Source: Bacteroidia bacterium
GTDB lineage: Bacteria > Bacteroidota > Bacteroidia > UKL13-3
Direction: 5' to 3'
NCBI GenBank assembly: GCA_021740845.1
Contig: JAIOYZ010000015.1
Location: 1 to 64,000 of the forward strand
DNA length: 64,000 nucleotides
In this document: positions 25,912 through 34,769 of the stretch, in pieces
How the letters are laid out: every line of letters begins with the position of its first letter
Numbering within the stretch: position 1 is the first letter of the stretch
Notes under the pieces: model-generated
What the model was told of the DNA's origin: nothing
What the model saw: the letters and a program-made list of their open reading frames with translations, nothing else
Database searches by the model: none
Translations under genes and position numbers: made by a program

Positions 25912-26870
25912 TGCTTTCAAGTAAAATTAATGGTATAAAAGTATTTGGGATGGCATCAGCTACTCCTAAGAATTATATTAATTCAGATTCAGCAACTTTC
26001 GGCTATTTTCAAAGTTATGAGGAGCAAACAACTTCTGATTTGGGCTTTATTGCAGCCAAAAGATTATTAGAGGATTTTGAAATAGATACGGAAGATATTG
26101 GGTATTTAGTATTTGGTTCAAAAACGCCTGATTACAGAAGTCCTACAAGCGCTGCGGTACTTCAGTCCCGCTTAAAGATAGGTATAGATTGTATTTGTTA
26201 CGATGTTAATATTGGGTCAAATGGATTTATACATATGATTCAATTAGGTGCATCTATTCTTGGTTCAATAAACAAAAAATTCGGACTCATTATAATTGGA
26301 GATACACCGTCTAAATTGAGAAAAGGGTCGGAGGATAATCCTTACCTTATTTCAGATGCATCAACTGCAATCTTGTTGAAGAAGGAAGAAAATGACAATT
26401 GTGAGCTATCGTTTTACAATAAGTCTATCGGGCGTTCTTATGAAAGTTTAATATTAAGGGCGGGCGGTTTTAGAGATTTAGATTTCGAAAATCCATTTGA
26501 CGCAACTAACACAAAAAACTTTGTTGTGTTCGAAAATTTGAATAAAATAAAACAAGAATTTAGAAACGCATTATCAGATTTCCCATTATTACTCACTCCA
26601 ACTAATCAGGTGTTTATTCATAGTAATTTATTGAATTGTTTAGAAGTTGGGGATTACTATGCTCTACAAAGAACCATTTTAGCTGATAGCTCCGAACTTC
26701 CAATTTTATTGTCGAAAATAACTACAGATTTGAATAAACCTTTAGCTTTTTGGTCAGGTGGTGAAGGTATAGCAATATACGGAATGGAGTTAAATCATTT
26801 GCCGAAATGTTTGCCAACAATTTCCACAAATGATGTATTTTTAGATTACAAAGTTAGTCATCAAATGTAA
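25908..26870 (+). CDS. KASIII-like protein lacking the catalytic Cys
   Basis: The 320-residue thiolase-fold protein is clearly homologous to the KASIII encoded next. Where the neighbour has DINLACSGF, this one has DVNIGSNGF, so the nucleophile Cys is Ser (about residue 104). The catalytic His is kept (VFIHSN), but the Asn loop (GNNSSNSIP in the neighbour) is replaced by ADSSELPIL. About 20 residues are also missing near residue 35. It is probably a non-condensing partner, as in KS/chain-length-factor pairs, not a pseudogene: the frame is intact and coupled to both neighbours. Confidence 0.78.
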   Translation: MMLSSKINGIKVFGMASATPKNYINSDSATFGYFQSYEEQTTSDLGFIAAKRLLEDFEIDTEDIGYLVFGSKTPDYRSPTSAAVLQSRLKIGIDCICYDVNIGSNGFIHMIQLGASILGSINKKFGLIIIGDTPSKLRKGSEDNPYLISDASTAILLKKEENDNCELSFYNKSIGRSYESLILRAGGFRDLDFENPFDATNTKNFVVFENLNKIKQEFRNALSDFPLLLTPTNQVFIHSNLLNCLEVGDYYALQRTILADSSELPILLSKITTDLNKPLAFWSGGEGIAIYGMELNHLPKCLPTISTNDVFLDYKVSHQM

Positions 26871-26877
26871 GGTAAAT

Positions 26878-27951
26878 ATGCTAGTAAGTAGATTTAAAGG
26901 ATTTAAAATTGGAGCATTATCGGTTGCTGTACCATCTCATAAAATTCAAATAAGCGATTTTTATGAATCATTTGGAAAAGATTTAGTGGACAAGTTTTCT
27001 GAAATGGCAGGCGTAAAACAAATTGCACATACTTCTTTAAAACAGACCGCATCAGATTTAGGGTTTATAGCAGCTGAAAAGGTTTTTGAAAGTGGTAAAG
27101 CTAAAAGAGAAGATATTGGTGTTTTGGTATTTGTTAGCCAAAAGCCAGATTTTAGAATCCCTGCTACCTCATTTGTTCTCCAGAAAAGATTAGGTTTAGG
27201 AGAGAATGTTATTTGTCAAGATATAAATTTGGCATGTTCAGGATTTATATTTGGGTTACAAACATCACTGTCTATATTATCAAATTTAAAAGGCAAAAAA
27301 GCACTATTGATTACTGCCGATACCTCCTATAAAACGATGTCGCCACAAGATAGGACAATGTTTATGCTTTTTGGTGATAGCGGTTCGGCGGTGGTATTGG
27401 AGAAAGACGATTTAAATAGAGAACAAATATTTGAATTAGCATTTAGAACAAATGGAGATAAATTTAAAAGCATAATAACCCCCGCAGGGGCTTTTAGGAA
27501 TAGGAATTTAAAGCCTATTGATGAGGTTTGGTCTGACGATATTGTTAGGAATGATTATAATACCCATATGAAAGGTATGGCTGTTTTCGAATTTTCAATA
27601 ACAGATGTACCAAAACTAATTAATGATTTTTATAAATATACTAATACAGATGCAAGCAGTTATGATAATTTTATTTTGCATCAGGCTAATTTATACATAT
27701 TGAAACAATTGTCAAGAAAATGCAAAATTCCTTTTGAGAAAATACCTTTGTCAATAGATAGGTTTGGAAATAATAGTAGTAATTCTATACCATTAGTTTT
27801 AAGCGATCATTTTTCAAATGCCGACAATAAAACTTTGAGATTGTTGATTTCTGGTTTTGGAGCCGGGTTATCATGGGCATGTGGAGCCATAAATATAGAT
27901 ACTCAAAATATTTTGCCAATATTTATTAGTGATGATTTTTTTATTGAGTAA
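26878..27951 (+). CDS. 3-oxoacyl-ACP synthase III (FabH-like)
   Basis: The 357-residue KASIII enzyme has a complete Cys-His-Asn triad: DINLACSGF (Cys near residue 120), FILHQAN, and FGNNSSNSIPL, plus MFGDSGSAVVL-type and GFGAGLSWACG segments. It would condense a starter acyl-CoA or acyl-ACP with malonyl-ACP. It sits directly after its inactive-looking paralogue and before an ACP gene, so a heterodimer acting on these dedicated carriers is likely. Confidence 0.88.
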   Translation: MLVSRFKGFKIGALSVAVPSHKIQISDFYESFGKDLVDKFSEMAGVKQIAHTSLKQTASDLGFIAAEKVFESGKAKREDIGVLVFVSQKPDFRIPATSFVLQKRLGLGENVICQDINLACSGFIFGLQTSLSILSNLKGKKALLITADTSYKTMSPQDRTMFMLFGDSGSAVVLEKDDLNREQIFELAFRTNGDKFKSIITPAGAFRNRNLKPIDEVWSDDIVRNDYNTHMKGMAVFEFSITDVPKLINDFYKYTNTDASSYDNFILHQANLYILKQLSRKCKIPFEKIPLSIDRFGNNSSNSIPLVLSDHFSNADNKTLRLLISGFGAGLSWACGAINIDTQNILPIFISDDFFIE

Positions 27952-27966
27952 TTAAAAATTTAAAAT

Positions 27967-28206
27967 ATGAATAATTTAGATAAATACAATCAAGTTTTTT
28001 GCGAAACATTTTCTGTTAATTCAGATGTTTTAGGAACAAATTTTAGCAACGACACTATTGAAAATTGGGATTCAGTATTACAATTGAGTTTAGTTACAAG
28101 TATCGAAGATGCCTTTGATGTAATGTTTGAACCAGAAGAAATTATGGATTTCAAATCCTACGAAAAAGGCAAAGTAATACTTCTAAAATATGATGTAATA
28201 ATATAG
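27967..28206 (+). CDS. Acyl carrier protein 2
   Basis: This 79-residue acidic protein has the attachment Ser in NWDSVLQLSLV (about residue 38). It is distinct in sequence from the ACP at 24308. Two carriers in one module suggest separate loading and extension roles, or separate acyl chains; the sequence does not say which. Confidence 0.85.
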   Translation: MNNLDKYNQVFCETFSVNSDVLGTNFSNDTIENWDSVLQLSLVTSIEDAFDVMFEPEEIMDFKSYEKGKVILLKYDVII

Positions 28207-28213
28207 ATTTTAA

Positions 28214-28957
28214 ATGCGATTAAACGGTAAAATAGCATTAATAACAGGTGCAAATAAAGGAATTGGTTTGGCTATAACCCAAAGATTTTTAGGAGAAGGA
28301 GCCATCGTTTATGCAGGAATAAAAAATGTTGCCGAAGCATCTTCAGACCTAAATATACTCAAAACTAAATTTGATAGTCAATTAAATATTATCAAACTTA
28401 ATGTTACTGAATCAGAAAATTGTAAAGAGGTTTTTCAGCAAATTAAAAAGAGTTGTGATAAAATAGATGTGTTAGTAAATAACGCGGGTATTGTTAGCTA
28501 CGAACTAGTACCCTTTATTGATTTTGAGAAACTTCAATTGATGATTCAAACTAATGTTGTTGGTTTGATAAAAATGTGTCAATTGGCGTCAAGGTATATG
28601 GCTAGGCAGAAATCAGGTTCAATTATTAATATTTCTTCCATAGTTTCTTTGAAGGGAGCTTCTGGCCAGGCAGCCTATTCTGCAACAAAGGGAGCGGTAA
28701 ATTCTTTTACTCTTAGTTTAGCTAAAGAGTTAGCTAATTCTAATATAAGGGTAAATGCAATTGCGCCTGGAATGGTTTCAACTGAGAGATTAAAGCAAAT
28801 ATCTCAAGAGAAATTTGGGGATAAGGTTAGCCAAATCGGATTTGGAAGGATGGCAAGCCCAGACGAGATTGCCGATATATGCTTATTTTTCGCCTCTGAT
28901 GAATCATCTTATGTTACCGGACAATTGCTTGGAGCAGATGGAAGCCTTACAATTTAG
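28214..28957 (+). CDS. SDR, FabG-like 3-oxoacyl-ACP reductase 2
   Basis: The 247-residue classical SDR has TGANKGIGLA (residues 11-20), VNNAGIV, the catalytic ISSIVSLKGASGQAAYSATKGA and SYVTGQLLGADGS. It is closer to canonical FabG than the copy at 24535. Two ketoreductases with one active KASIII fit a product with two hydroxyl groups, or two rounds of extension; this is inference. Confidence 0.83.
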   Translation: MRLNGKIALITGANKGIGLAITQRFLGEGAIVYAGIKNVAEASSDLNILKTKFDSQLNIIKLNVTESENCKEVFQQIKKSCDKIDVLVNNAGIVSYELVPFIDFEKLQLMIQTNVVGLIKMCQLASRYMARQKSGSIINISSIVSLKGASGQAAYSATKGAVNSFTLSLAKELANSNIRVNAIAPGMVSTERLKQISQEKFGDKVSQIGFGRMASPDEIADICLFFASDESSYVTGQLLGADGSLTI

Positions 28958-28959
28958 AT

Positions 28960-30345
28960 ATGATATTTGATATAGATATAAAAGAACCATCAACTGTTGC
29001 TCTTAAAGACGATGGAGGAAATATTCTAAAATATGGTGAATTGGCTAATATACTGCGTGATAAAAGTGATATATTACCAAAAAGGTCTTTAGTTTTTGTT
29101 TTAGCAGATAATTCTACTTCAGTAGTAAGCTTTTTAATTACTTGCTTTGAAAACAAATGGGTTCCTTTGTTATTGAATGGAGATTTAGACTCTTTATTGT
29201 TAGAAAATTATATTCATACCTACAAGCCAAATGCTATTTTTAGCATGGGGTTAAATCTTGGTTTAGATGTTTACAAAACAATAGGTTGGGATAATTATAA
29301 AATTGATAGTATCAATTCTGAAAATTTAGACTTACACGATGATTTAAGTTTTTTATTACCCACTTCTGGAAGTACTGGAAGTCCTAAATTAGTTAGACAC
29401 TCTTATAATAACATAATTTTTAGTGCAAAGAGTGTTTCAAGTTTTTTTGAAATCCAAACTTCTGATGTAGGATTAGGAATACTACCTGTGTATTATACAA
29501 TGGGTTTTTCAGTTATAACAAGCCATTTACAAGCTGGTGCTAAAGTCGTATTAAGCAATTATTCACTAACTGACCGTGGATTTTGGGATATTTTAAAGAA
29601 TGATGGGATTACAATTTTAACAGGTGTGCCATATACGTTTGAGGTTATGTTTAAAATGAGATTTGAAAGAATTAAAATTGAAAGTCTCAGAATTATATCT
29701 CAAGGTGGTGGGAAATTATCTGAGTCATTATGGAATGGTTTACAGGTATATGCCGAGAAAAATAACATACAGTTTATTCCAACATATGGACAAACTGAAG
29801 GCACTGCTCGAATGTCGTACCTAGAATCTGAGAGTGTTAAAGAAAAAATTGGAAGCATTGGTAAGGCTATACCTGGAGGTTATTTTGATATTTTGGGTGA
29901 AAATAATACAATTATTGAGGAGATAGAGGCGTCTGGCGAGTTAATATACCGGGGAGACAATGTTACCCTAGGATACGCCGAAGCCTTGCAGGATTTATCT
30001 AAAGGTGATGAAAGATTTGGAGTATTAAATACCGGAGATATAGTAAGGAGAGATAAAGATTCGTTTTATTTTATAATCGGAAGGAAAAAGAGGTTTTTAA
30101 AAATATTTGGACTTAGAATATCTCTAGATGAAGTTGAAAGCTTAATTAAAAATAATTTTGAAACTGATTGTTATGCCAGCGGAGATGATACATCTTTAAA
30201 GGTATTTACTACTAATATAGACATTGTTGATGAATTAAAAATGTGGCTTTCATCAAAATTAAATTTATTTCACCAGGCAATACATATTGATTTTATTGAG
30301 GAGATACCAAGAAATACTGCGGGAAAAGTTATTTTTAATAAATGA
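28960..30345 (+). CDS. ANL-superfamily acyl ligase (acyl-ACP/CoA synthetase-like)
   Basis: The 461-residue adenylating enzyme has the A3 loop LPTSGSTGSPKLVRH (about 127-141), PTYGQTEGTARM (A5), NTGDIVRRDKDSFYFIIGRKKRFLKIFGLR (A7/A8 hinge) and a C-terminal PRNTAGKVIF Lys. It is shorter than typical acyl-CoA synthetases and the N-terminal subdomain is reduced. In this setting it probably loads an acid onto an ACP. It begins two bases after the SDR stop and overlaps the next gene by four. Confidence 0.82.
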   Translation: MIFDIDIKEPSTVALKDDGGNILKYGELANILRDKSDILPKRSLVFVLADNSTSVVSFLITCFENKWVPLLLNGDLDSLLLENYIHTYKPNAIFSMGLNLGLDVYKTIGWDNYKIDSINSENLDLHDDLSFLLPTSGSTGSPKLVRHSYNNIIFSAKSVSSFFEIQTSDVGLGILPVYYTMGFSVITSHLQAGAKVVLSNYSLTDRGFWDILKNDGITILTGVPYTFEVMFKMRFERIKIESLRIISQGGGKLSESLWNGLQVYAEKNNIQFIPTYGQTEGTARMSYLESESVKEKIGSIGKAIPGGYFDILGENNTIIEEIEASGELIYRGDNVTLGYAEALQDLSKGDERFGVLNTGDIVRRDKDSFYFIIGRKKRFLKIFGLRISLDEVESLIKNNFETDCYASGDDTSLKVFTTNIDIVDELKMWLSSKLNLFHQAIHIDFIEEIPRNTAGKVIFNK

Positions 30346-30965
30346 AAGTAATACGTTTAATTTCCCCATATAGGTCTACAAATAATTATTTAGTTGATAT
30401 AGGTGAAAATAATTTCATAGGAGTTGATATTGGTAATATCGATATTGAAACAGTACTAAGAAAAATAGGTTTTCCAACTGGCAAAATAGTAGCATATTTC
30501 TTAACTCACGCTCATGCAGATCATTGCATGGGTATAAAAGATGTTCATGCCAAATTTAATATGCCAATTTATTGTTCAGAATCTTGTATTGTTGAAATAG
30601 GTGATTCGAGAAAAAATTTTTCCTTTTATTCTGATGAAATTAAGCTTTTTGAATATAATCTACCATTTCAAAAGGTAGAAGATTTTCAAGAGATCAATAT
30701 TGGAGGGGTAAAAATTAAAACCATTTTGGTTCCGGGACACAGTCAAGGATGCGCTGCTTTTTTATTTAATGATATTATGTTCACAGGAGATTTTTTAATG
30801 TTGAACCACAAAACACCACTTAAATTTCCAAATAGTAACCTTAAGCACTACAAAGAATCTCTCAATAAATTCTTGAATCTAAATTTTGGAATTGAAAAAT
30901 TTTATCCTGGGCATGGAGAGACTTTTCAACAAATTTCACAGATTAAACATTTAAGTGTCCATTAG
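30342..30965 (+). CDS. Metallo-beta-lactamase-fold hydrolase (glyoxalase II/BaeB-like)
   Basis: The 207-residue protein has the metal motif THAHADH (His56, His58, Asp60, His61), VPGHSQGCAAF, FTGDF and PGHGE, as in glyoxalase II relatives. Similar hydrolases in trans-AT polyketide clusters clear acyl groups from carriers, and a thioester-editing or releasing role would suit the neighbouring ACPs. The link is by context. It ends the translationally coupled acyl module. Confidence 0.8.
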   Translation: MKVIRLISPYRSTNNYLVDIGENNFIGVDIGNIDIETVLRKIGFPTGKIVAYFLTHAHADHCMGIKDVHAKFNMPIYCSESCIVEIGDSRKNFSFYSDEIKLFEYNLPFQKVEDFQEINIGGVKIKTILVPGHSQGCAAFLFNDIMFTGDFLMLNHKTPLKFPNSNLKHYKESLNKFLNLNFGIEKFYPGHGETFQQISQIKHLSVH

Positions 30966-31017
30966 ATATAAAAACATTATCACAATTATATAATTTAGAT
31001 ATTAAAATAATTTATTC

Positions 31018-32148
31018 ATGAACAATAAAATATGGCTCTCTTCCCCGCACATGGGAGGCAAGGAGCAAGAATTTGTAAAAGAAGCTTTTGATACCAATTG
31101 GGTGGCTCCTTTAGGTCCAAATGTAGATGGATTGGAAAAGGATTTGGAGGCCTTTACAGGTGCAAAACATGCGGCTGCCTTAAGTTCGGGAACCTCTGCC
31201 ATACATTTAGCATTAATTATGTTAGGTGTAAAAGCAGGTGATTATGTATTATGCCAAAGTTTTACTTTTAGTGCATCTGCTAATCCAATTGCATATCAAG
31301 GAGCAACTCCAGTATTTATAGATTCCGAAAAAGATACTTGGAATATGAGTCCTGAATATTTGGAGAAAGCTATAATAGAGCTAATATCTAAAGACCAAAA
31401 GCCAAAAGCTATTATACCAGTGCATCTTTATGGTGTGCCGGCAAAGATGGATGAGATAATGGCGATTGTGGCGAAATATGATATTCCAGTGATTGAGGAT
31501 GCCGCAGAGGCTTTGGGTTCAACCTTAAATGGAAAAGCTTGTGGTACCTATGGGCAGTTGGGTGTTTTATCATTTAATGGTAATAAAATTATTACAACCT
31601 CTGGTGGTGGTGCATTGATTTCTGATAACGAGGATTACATTACTAGATCAAGGTTCTTAGCAACACAAGCAAGAGACAATGCTCCGCATTACCAACATTC
31701 ACATATTGGTTATAATTATAGAATGAGTAATATTACTGCTGGTATTGGCCGCGGACAGATGTTGGTTTTAAATGATAGAGTAGCTCAGCGCAGGTTTAAT
31801 TTTGAGTTTTACAAAAAGGCATTTGCAGGCTATGTAGGAATTAGTTTTGTGGAAGAATTACCTGGCGCTTTTGCCAACAGATGGCTCACATGTATTTTGG
31901 TTGATTCAAATTTAACAAATGGCAAAACCCGCGAGGACATAAGAATAGCTTTAGAGAAAGAAAACATTGAATGCAGACCATTATGGAAACCCATGCATTT
32001 GCAACCCATATTTGCAGATGCTCCATTTTATGGTGATGGAACAGCAGAAAAACTTTTTAAAGATGGCCTTTGCTTACCTAGTGGTTCTAATTTAACTGAG
32101 AAAGATTTGAATAGGGTGGTTGAGGCTATAAAATTAGTTTTAAATTAA
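31018..32148 (+). CDS. PglE-like UDP-4-keto-sugar aminotransferase (DegT family)
   Basis: The 376-residue PLP enzyme begins IWLSSPHMGGKEQEFV, the hallmark of the PglE/LegC branch that aminates C4 of UDP-4-keto-6-deoxy-GlcNAc. It has SSGTSAIHLALIMLGV, VIEDAAEALGS, and the PLP Lys in SFNGNKIITTSGGGAL. With the PglD-like acyltransferase and PglC-like transferase it would supply an N-acylated 4-amino sugar. A retaining 4,6-dehydratase (PglF type) for its substrate is not in the window. The gene is followed by a terminator. Confidence 0.88.
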   Translation: MNNKIWLSSPHMGGKEQEFVKEAFDTNWVAPLGPNVDGLEKDLEAFTGAKHAAALSSGTSAIHLALIMLGVKAGDYVLCQSFTFSASANPIAYQGATPVFIDSEKDTWNMSPEYLEKAIIELISKDQKPKAIIPVHLYGVPAKMDEIMAIVAKYDIPVIEDAAEALGSTLNGKACGTYGQLGVLSFNGNKIITTSGGGALISDNEDYITRSRFLATQARDNAPHYQHSHIGYNYRMSNITAGIGRGQMLVLNDRVAQRRFNFEFYKKAFAGYVGISFVEELPGAFANRWLTCILVDSNLTNGKTREDIRIALEKENIECRPLWKPMHLQPIFADAPFYGDGTAEKLFKDGLCLPSGSNLTEKDLNRVVEAIKLVLN

Positions 32149-32171
32149 TTTCAAATAGGATCTCTGTGAAC

Positions 32172-32285
32172 TTCATTGCTCTTCTCCTCACCTTCCCAGA
32201 GAAACGGTGAATGCTCAATTAAATAAAAAAGTTTCCAAACAATAATCTCAGATTCAAAAAAGGGTCTGAGATTTTTGTTTTAATA
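32172..32285. repeat. Duplicated terminator region, copy 1
   Basis: About 110 bp containing GTGAATGCTCAATT, an A-rich tract, TTCCAAACAATAATCTCAGA and the terminator. It is repeated with minor changes at 34650-34755. The pair encloses the Wzi-like and second phosphoglycosyltransferase genes. Confidence 0.85.
32244..32281 (+). terminator. Rho-independent terminator after the acyl/aminotransferase genes
   Basis: A perfect 9-bp stem, AATCTCAGA with TCTGAGATT, encloses a 12-base loop and is followed by T5GT4. It marks the end of the long transcription unit that includes the acyl module. Confidence 0.85.
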
Positions 32286-32313
32286 TTGGTGTGTTAAAGA
32301 TTTATTTTAAGTG

Positions 32314-33978
32314 ATGAAAAAAAATATCGTGATTCTTATTCTGAGTTTTGTATTTGCTTCAAAATTGTACTCCCAATCACCATCTATTCCTTACGATAAT
32401 GATTATTACAACAAAATCCATAACCTGGAAGTTGAATCAGGTGGTTTTACTAATTATTTTCATTCAAGTGTTAATCCTATTACAAGATTAGATTTGTCAA
32501 ATTTTTTAAGGGATTCTGTTTTTTCATCAAAATTAGGAAATGACAAACGTGTAAAATACCTACTATCGGATAATGTGCTTTTTGATGAAAATACTAAATT
32601 GAAACCCAAGAATAGAACTTTTTATAAGTTTGAAAATTCAATGTTTCATTTCAAAGATACTCTATATGTCCTCAGCATAAATCCAATTCTAAATATCGGC
32701 ATTGGAGAAGATTTTCAAAACCACCAAAAAACAAGCTATAACACAAGGGGATTGGAGGTATATGGTTCGATTTATAGGAAGATTAGTTTTTATTCTTACC
32801 TAACAGATAATATTGTTTTGCCATTAAATTTTGTAAATGATTATGTGAAAAAGAATGGCGTTTATCCAACTGCAAGTTTGACCAAGGGATTGGGAAATGG
32901 CGCTTATAATTTTCTCCAAGCAAGGGGTTATATTAGTATTAACCCAATAAAACCAATTTTTTTACAATTTGGACATGATAGGAATTTTATTGGAGATGGT
33001 TACAGAAGTTTTATAATGAGCGACTTTGGAAAGGAATTTTTATTTGGGAAATTAAATTTTCATGCTCATAAAATTAATTATTTGTTCCTTGGAGGTCAAA
33101 TGATTAATAATTCCAGGAGATCAGAGCGTGATTTCACATTTGATAAAAAGTATATTGCATATCACCAACTTTCTATAAACGCAACTAAAAGATTAAATTT
33201 TTCATTTTTTGAAACAGTTGTTTTCAGCAGAACAGATACCAATGGAAATAACTCTGGATTTGATTTTAGTTATGCAAATCCTGTCATATTTTATAGATCT
33301 GTTGAGCATGGATTAAATAGTTCTGATAATGCAATGTTAGGTTTAACGTATAAGTTTATTCCTGCAAAAAGTGTTTTAGTTTATGGTCAATTTGTTTTAG
33401 ATGAATTTAAATTAGATGAATTGATAGCTAGGAAGGGGTGGTATGCAAATAAATATGCCATTCAAACTGGGATAAAATGGATTAAACCACTTAAAATAGA
33501 AAATTTGTGGCTCCAGGGTGAGTATAATCTAGTTAGGCCATACACTTTTATGCATTTTAAAAAGTCACAAAGTTTTGTGCATTATAATTCACCTGTAGGG
33601 CATCCACTTGGGGCTAATTTCAAGGAAGTAATTCTAACTGCTAATTATTATTTGGGGCAAAAAATATCCATAAATATGACTTTAATAAAATACTTAAAGG
33701 GATTGGATAAAGATACAATGAATTGGGGTGGAGATATTGTAAATAAGGTTTACACAACTGCTGTAAGTCTTTATGGAAATAAAATTGGACAAGGGATGGC
33801 CACAAATGTAACTGTTTTTGATTTAGTGATAAGTTACTCTGTTTATCATAATTTATACATTGATTTAAATTATATTAATAGAAATTCTAATTCCCAACTC
33901 TCAACTGAAAATACTAGGACAAATGCAGTTTTAATTGGCATTCGTTATAATATAGCTAGACCTAGGATGTTGTTTTAA
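32314..33978 (+). CDS. Wzi-like capsule assembly outer-membrane protein
   Basis: The 554-residue protein has a signal peptide (cleavage after SKLYS/Q near residue 21) and alternating amphipathic strands of a beta-barrel. The segment LQFGHDRNFIGDGYRSFIMSDFG matches the capsule-assembly Wzi family common in Bacteroidota. Wzi-like proteins help fix capsule at the cell surface, so the product of this locus may be a capsule or surface-retained polymer. The ATG at 32314 is preferred over a GTG one codon earlier. It is bounded by duplicated terminator regions together with the next gene. Confidence 0.8.
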   Translation: MKKNIVILILSFVFASKLYSQSPSIPYDNDYYNKIHNLEVESGGFTNYFHSSVNPITRLDLSNFLRDSVFSSKLGNDKRVKYLLSDNVLFDENTKLKPKNRTFYKFENSMFHFKDTLYVLSINPILNIGIGEDFQNHQKTSYNTRGLEVYGSIYRKISFYSYLTDNIVLPLNFVNDYVKKNGVYPTASLTKGLGNGAYNFLQARGYISINPIKPIFLQFGHDRNFIGDGYRSFIMSDFGKEFLFGKLNFHAHKINYLFLGGQMINNSRRSERDFTFDKKYIAYHQLSINATKRLNFSFFETVVFSRTDTNGNNSGFDFSYANPVIFYRSVEHGLNSSDNAMLGLTYKFIPAKSVLVYGQFVLDEFKLDELIARKGWYANKYAIQTGIKWIKPLKIENLWLQGEYNLVRPYTFMHFKKSQSFVHYNSPVGHPLGANFKEVILTANYYLGQKISINMTLIKYLKGLDKDTMNWGGDIVNKVYTTAVSLYGNKIGQGMATNVTVFDLVISYSVYHNLYIDLNYINRNSNSQLSTENTRTNAVLIGIRYNIARPRMLF

Positions 33979-34003
33979 AACTTAGTTAATTGTTTTTATT
34001 GAA

Positions 34004-34621
34004 TTGAGAAAATTATTTGATTTCATTTTTGCAATAGTGGGATTAATAATAACCTTTCCATTTTTATTAATAATAGGTATCGCCTTAAAATTGGATACAA
34101 ATGGTCCAATTTTTTTTAAACAAAAGAGAATAGGAAAATTTGGCAAAGAATTTAAGATTCTAAAATTCAGAACCATGAAAATAAATGCATGGGAAGATGG
34201 CTTATTAACTATTGGGGATAAGGATAGTCGAGTTACAAGAATCGGGTATTTTTTGAGAAAGTACAAACTAGATGAATTGCCACAATTAATCAATGTTTTA
34301 AAAGGTGAAATGAGTATTGTTGGTCCAAGGCCTGAATTACAATATTTTACTGATATGTATACATTGGAGCAAAAGGAAATATTAAATGTATTACCAGGTA
34401 TTACTGATGAGGCAACAATTTTGTACAGAAATGAAAGTGAAATTTTAGCCAATGTTTCAAATCCAAAAGAGTATTATATTCAAACCATAATGCCCCATAA
34501 AATAGAACTAAACCGAATATTCATAAATAATCCAAGTTTGGCAAATTATTTCAGAATTATTTTCAAGACGATTAAGATTATTTTTCTTAAATCCCCAAAT
34601 AAAATTCACCAACTAAAATAA
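34004..34621 (+). CDS. Second monotopic phosphoglycosyltransferase
   Basis: The 205-residue protein has an N-terminal re-entrant helix (about 5-27), LKFRTMKINAWEDG, the catalytic KLDELPQLINVLKGEMSIVGPRPE, and ITDEATILYRNE in place of the usual ITGWAQ/ GITG loop. This last difference separates it from the copy at 23696 and points to another sugar or lipid. The start is TTG at 34004. It lies with the Wzi-like gene between two copies of a terminator. Two priming enzymes in one locus suggest two repeat units, or alternative initiation. Confidence 0.82.
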   Translation: MRKLFDFIFAIVGLIITFPFLLIIGIALKLDTNGPIFFKQKRIGKFGKEFKILKFRTMKINAWEDGLLTIGDKDSRVTRIGYFLRKYKLDELPQLINVLKGEMSIVGPRPELQYFTDMYTLEQKEILNVLPGITDEATILYRNESEILANVSNPKEYYIQTIMPHKIELNRIFINNPSLANYFRIIFKTIKIIFLKSPNKIHQLK

Positions 34622-34649
34622 CATTAGCGGAATTATTTGAAAGATTATC

Positions 34650-34755
34650 TATGCTCTTCGCGCCTTCCGTGAGAACCGGTAAATGCTCAATTAGATAAAA
34701 AAAATTCCAAACAATAATCTCAGATTCTTAAAAGGGTCTGGGATTTTTTTTTATT
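34650..34755. repeat. Duplicated terminator region, copy 2
   Basis: It matches 32172-32285 in order: a GAGAACCGGTAAATGCTCAA segment, an A-rich tract, TTCCAAACAATAATCTCAGA, a short loop, and the closing arm with a T run. Confidence 0.85.
34716..34752 (+). terminator. Rho-independent terminator after second phosphoglycosyltransferase
   Basis: AATCTCAGA pairs with TCTGGGATT (one G-T pair) around a 12-base loop and is followed by nine T. It differs from the 32244 copy mainly in the loop. Confidence 0.85.
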
Positions 34756-34769
34756 TACAAGGTAGAAAG

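Noticed and set aside
23696-34621. The two phosphoglycosyltransferases as a recent duplication
   Set aside because: They share only family motifs and differ in the loop after the catalytic region, so they are distinct enzymes.
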